Assembly: GCA_035527845.1 (NCBI GenBank)
Contig: DATKZT010000048.1
Coordinates: forward strand, 1 to 64,000
Direction: 5' to 3'
From: JAUWKC01 sp035527845
GTDB lineage: Bacteria; Planctomycetota; Phycisphaerae; Sedimentisphaerales; Anaerobacaceae
Length of the DNA stretch: 64,000 bases
A program made the position numbers and the translations under genes. Shown here piece by piece: positions 62,266 through 64,000 of the stretch; the first letter of the stretch is position 1, and every line of letters begins with the position of its first letter. The notes beneath the pieces were generated by a model. That model was not told the origin of the DNA. It saw nothing but the letters and a program-made list of their open reading frames with translations, and made no database searches.

Positions 62266-63044
62266 TTCAAGCAAGAACTGGCATAATGGCCGCTATGTTC
62301 AAGGACAAGAAAGTGGTCGTTATCATGCCTGCCTATAACGCTGCCCTGACCCTGCGTCGAACTTACGATGATGTTATGGCCCAGGAGATAGTTGACCAGG
62401 TCATAGTGGTCGATGACGCCAGTCTTGATGAGACCGAGGAGATTGCCCTGGCGCTGCCTAAAGCCGTTGTTCATACCCACACCAGGAATCAAGGCTACGG
62501 CGCCAACCAGAAAACCTGTTACAGGCTGGCGCTTGAGGCCGGCGGCGATATTATTATCATGGTCCATCCCGATTATCAGTACACCCCGAAATTGATTCCT
62601 GCCATGGCTTCGATGATTGGAAACGGGCTGTATCATTGCGTGCTGGGTTCGCGAATCCTGGGGGGATACGCCCTAAAAGGCGGCATGCCCTGGTGGAGAT
62701 ATTTGTCCAACCGCTTTTTGACCCTGGTCGAAAATATCCTGACCGGAGCAAAGCTATCGGAATACCACAGCGGGTACCGGGCCTTCTCAAGGAAGCTGCT
62801 GGAAGAGCTGTCGCTGGAAGGAAATTCGGACGATTTTGTGTTCGATAATCAAATGTTGGCCCAGATACTGTGGCAGGGTTATCGTATAGCTGAGGTCAGT
62901 TGCCCGACCACATATTTTCCCGATGCATCGTCTATCAACTTCCGGCGCAGCGTCAAGTACGGTCTCGGCTGTTTGATGACCGCAATGAAGTATCGCCTGG
63001 CGAGAATGAATCTGATCAAGTCAAAGTTATTTCCACGTCGATGA
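62262..63044 (+). CDS. GT2 family glycosyltransferase (DPM1-like, soluble)
   Basis: 260 residues. VVVIMPAYNAALTLRRTYDD, the sugar-nucleotide binding QVIVVDDASLDETEEIALAL and IIIMVHPDYQYTPKLIPAM (with HPDYQY replacing the usual DxD) define the GT2 domain; no C-terminal membrane helix is evident. Homologous to dolichol-phosphate-mannose synthase catalytic subunits. ATG 62262 overlaps the preceding TGA; a start at 62286 (MAAMFKDKK) would leave the same domain. It ends in ATGA with the next gene. The missing Asp in the DxD site is notable. Confidence 0.88.
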   Translation: MIQARTGIMAAMFKDKKVVVIMPAYNAALTLRRTYDDVMAQEIVDQVIVVDDASLDETEEIALALPKAVVHTHTRNQGYGANQKTCYRLALEAGGDIIIMVHPDYQYTPKLIPAMASMIGNGLYHCVLGSRILGGYALKGGMPWWRYLSNRFLTLVENILTGAKLSEYHSGYRAFSRKLLEELSLEGNSDDFVFDNQMLAQILWQGYRIAEVSCPTTYFPDASSINFRRSVKYGLGCLMTAMKYRLARMNLIKSKLFPRR

Positions 63045-64000
63045 AACAAAACGATGACGCCATGCGCGCCGTTCTGATTTGCGCGGCACTGGTCCTCGCC
63101 ACGGCAGCGGCCTACTGGCAGGTCCGCGGGCACGAGTTCGTCGGCCTTGACGACCCCGCGTACGTGCAAGAGAACCAGCACGTGCTCAACGGACTGACAC
63201 GGCAGGGAATCATCTGGGCGTTCAAGACGCGCACGATGGGTAATTGGCATCCCCTGACGTGGTTGTCGCTGATGGCGGACTGCCACTTCTCAAGAGCGCC
63301 CGCCGCAGCGTGTCATACGACCAATCTGCTATTTCATATAGCCAACACCCTGCTGGTGTTTTTGGTGCTCAAACGGATGACCGGCGTCGTTTGGCCCGGC
63401 GCGTTCGTCGCAGCGGCCTTTGCATTACACCCGGCACACGTCGAATCCGTCGCGTGGGTTTCGGAGCGAAAGGATGTTTTGAGCACCTTCTTCTGGATGC
63501 TGACAATGTGGGCCTACGTTCGCTACACCGAGCGTCCGGGCTTTGGGAGGTACCTGGCGATTGTATTGTTCTTTGTGCTTGGTCTTATGGCCAAGCCGAT
63601 GCTTGTGACGCTGCCATTCGTACTGTTGCTGCTGGACTATTGGCCGCTGGGCCGGCTGCGGTTTGCTCAATCCGGCTCCGAGACACAAACTGAAACCGGC
63701 GAAGGCGCTGCACCGGCCGGTCTTGTCCGGATGATGATCCGTCTGGCGGCAGAGAAAGTCCCGCTCTTCATTCTGGCAGCCGCTTCAGTGGCAGCTGCGT
63801 TCCTGGCCCAGCGAGGCGCGGGCGCGATCGGCGATATAGGTCTGCCCAGCAGGATAGGCAATGCAGTGATTTCCTACGGCAAGTATATAGTAATGATGTT
63901 CTGGCCTGCCAAATTAGCCGCGTTTTACCCGTACCCTGAGCGGGTGAATAGAGCGTACTTCGTCCTGTCGGCAGTTTTTCTTCTTTGTACGTCGCTGGCG
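63041..64000 (+). CDS. TMTC/PMT-like membrane protein, cut by window end
   Basis: An open frame of 320 codons from ATG 63041 (overlapping the previous TGA) to the last base, so the C-terminus lies outside. The N-terminal VLICAALVLATAAAYWQ helix is followed by FVGLDDPAYVQENQHV, the Asp-Asp first loop of the TMTC/GT-C family, and GNWHPLTWLSLMADCHF; ALHPAHVESVAWVSERKDVL is the diagnostic second loop. About six membrane helices are visible. Full-length relatives have about ten helices and a C-terminal TPR domain and are predicted O-mannosyltransferases; the TPRs would lie beyond 64000. Third membrane or lipid-sugar gene of the coupled run. Confidence 0.9.
   Translation, partial: MKQNDDAMRAVLICAALVLATAAAYWQVRGHEFVGLDDPAYVQENQHVLNGLTRQGIIWAFKTRTMGNWHPLTWLSLMADCHFSRAPAAACHTTNLLFHIANTLLVFLVLKRMTGVVWPGAFVAAAFALHPAHVESVAWVSERKDVLSTFFWMLTMWAYVRYTERPGFGRYLAIVLFFVLGLMAKPMLVTLPFVLLLLDYWPLGRLRFAQSGSETQTETGEGAAPAGLVRMMIRLAAEKVPLFILAAASVAAAFLAQRGAGAIGDIGLPSRIGNAVISYGKYIVMMFWPAKLAAFYPYPERVNRAYFVLSAVFLLCTSLA

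Noticed and set aside
1..64000. Phage, integrative element or insertion sequence
   Set aside because: No integrase, transposase, terminase or attachment-site pair was recognised, despite the repeat families and the DUF362 breakpoint.

Overview
The window looks like a chromosomal segment of a planctomycete, probably a Phycisphaerae or Sedimentisphaerales-type bacterium. The evidence is inferential: two secreted proteins end in planctomycete-style dockerin repeats (D-x-D-G...DFxDFA..A..WL), one of them carries a VNIKPGxCPNPxNP domain, there is a pseudopilin with a DGHVKF tail, and there are DUF1080, DUF1573, DUF2723 and TIGR03790 proteins. No rRNA, tRNA, phage or transposase gene was recognised. 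Nearly the whole window is devoted to cell-surface polysaccharide and glycan synthesis.

Region 1 (0.6-17.7 kb, minus strand apart from a VanZ-like gene): a long Wzx/Wzy-type exopolysaccharide operon. In transcription order it holds two small candidate ORFs, a Wzx flippase, a glutaminase-less asparagine synthase-like protein, a Wzy-like polymerase, GT4 glycosyltransferases, an HPr-kinase-like P-loop protein, another GT4, a GNAT acetyltransferase, a secreted GHL15-like protein, a monotopic sugar-phosphate transferase, a KamA-type radical SAM enzyme and a TIGR03790 secreted protein. Region 2 (17.9-25.9 kb): a DegT-type sugar aminotransferase, two tandem DUF2723 membrane proteins, a membrane-anchored thioredoxin-fold protein, and nucleotide-sugar genes (SDR epimerase, gmd, fcl) that would make GDP-L-fucose.

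Region 3 (26.4-32.1 kb, minus): a housekeeping operon prfB (with its programmed +1 frameshift)-pepA-folE-PTPS, followed by a GT39-like membrane protein. Region 4 (32.4-38.5 kb): a divergently transcribed 1228-residue secreted beta-helix/beta-propeller/dockerin protein, a pseudopilin, and a convergent DUF1573 lipoprotein.

Region 5 (39.2-52.2 kb, plus): a lipid-linked sugar set (GT2, two GT39-like proteins, an FAD oxidoreductase, GT4), a PD40-propeller/dockerin protein behind a strong promoter, then GT4-methyltransferase-asnB. This is followed by a truncated DUF362 remnant carrying CRISPR-like spaced repeats. Region 6 (53.5-64 kb, plus): a Tat-exported aldo/keto-reductase homologue with a degraded active site, a tetraheme cytochrome fused to DUF1080, a DUF1080 lipoprotein, UDP-sugar dehydrogenase-GT4-GH130, and GT39, GT2 and TMTC-like genes, the last cut by the window end.

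The most unusual items are the tetraheme-DUF1080 fusion next to a second DUF1080 gene and an exported AKR homologue, a GT4 gene that appears to start at ACG, and the double-domain PTPS beside folE. Others are the repeat array in the DUF362 remnant, and the placement of an HPr-kinase-like and a KamA protein inside an exopolysaccharide operon.
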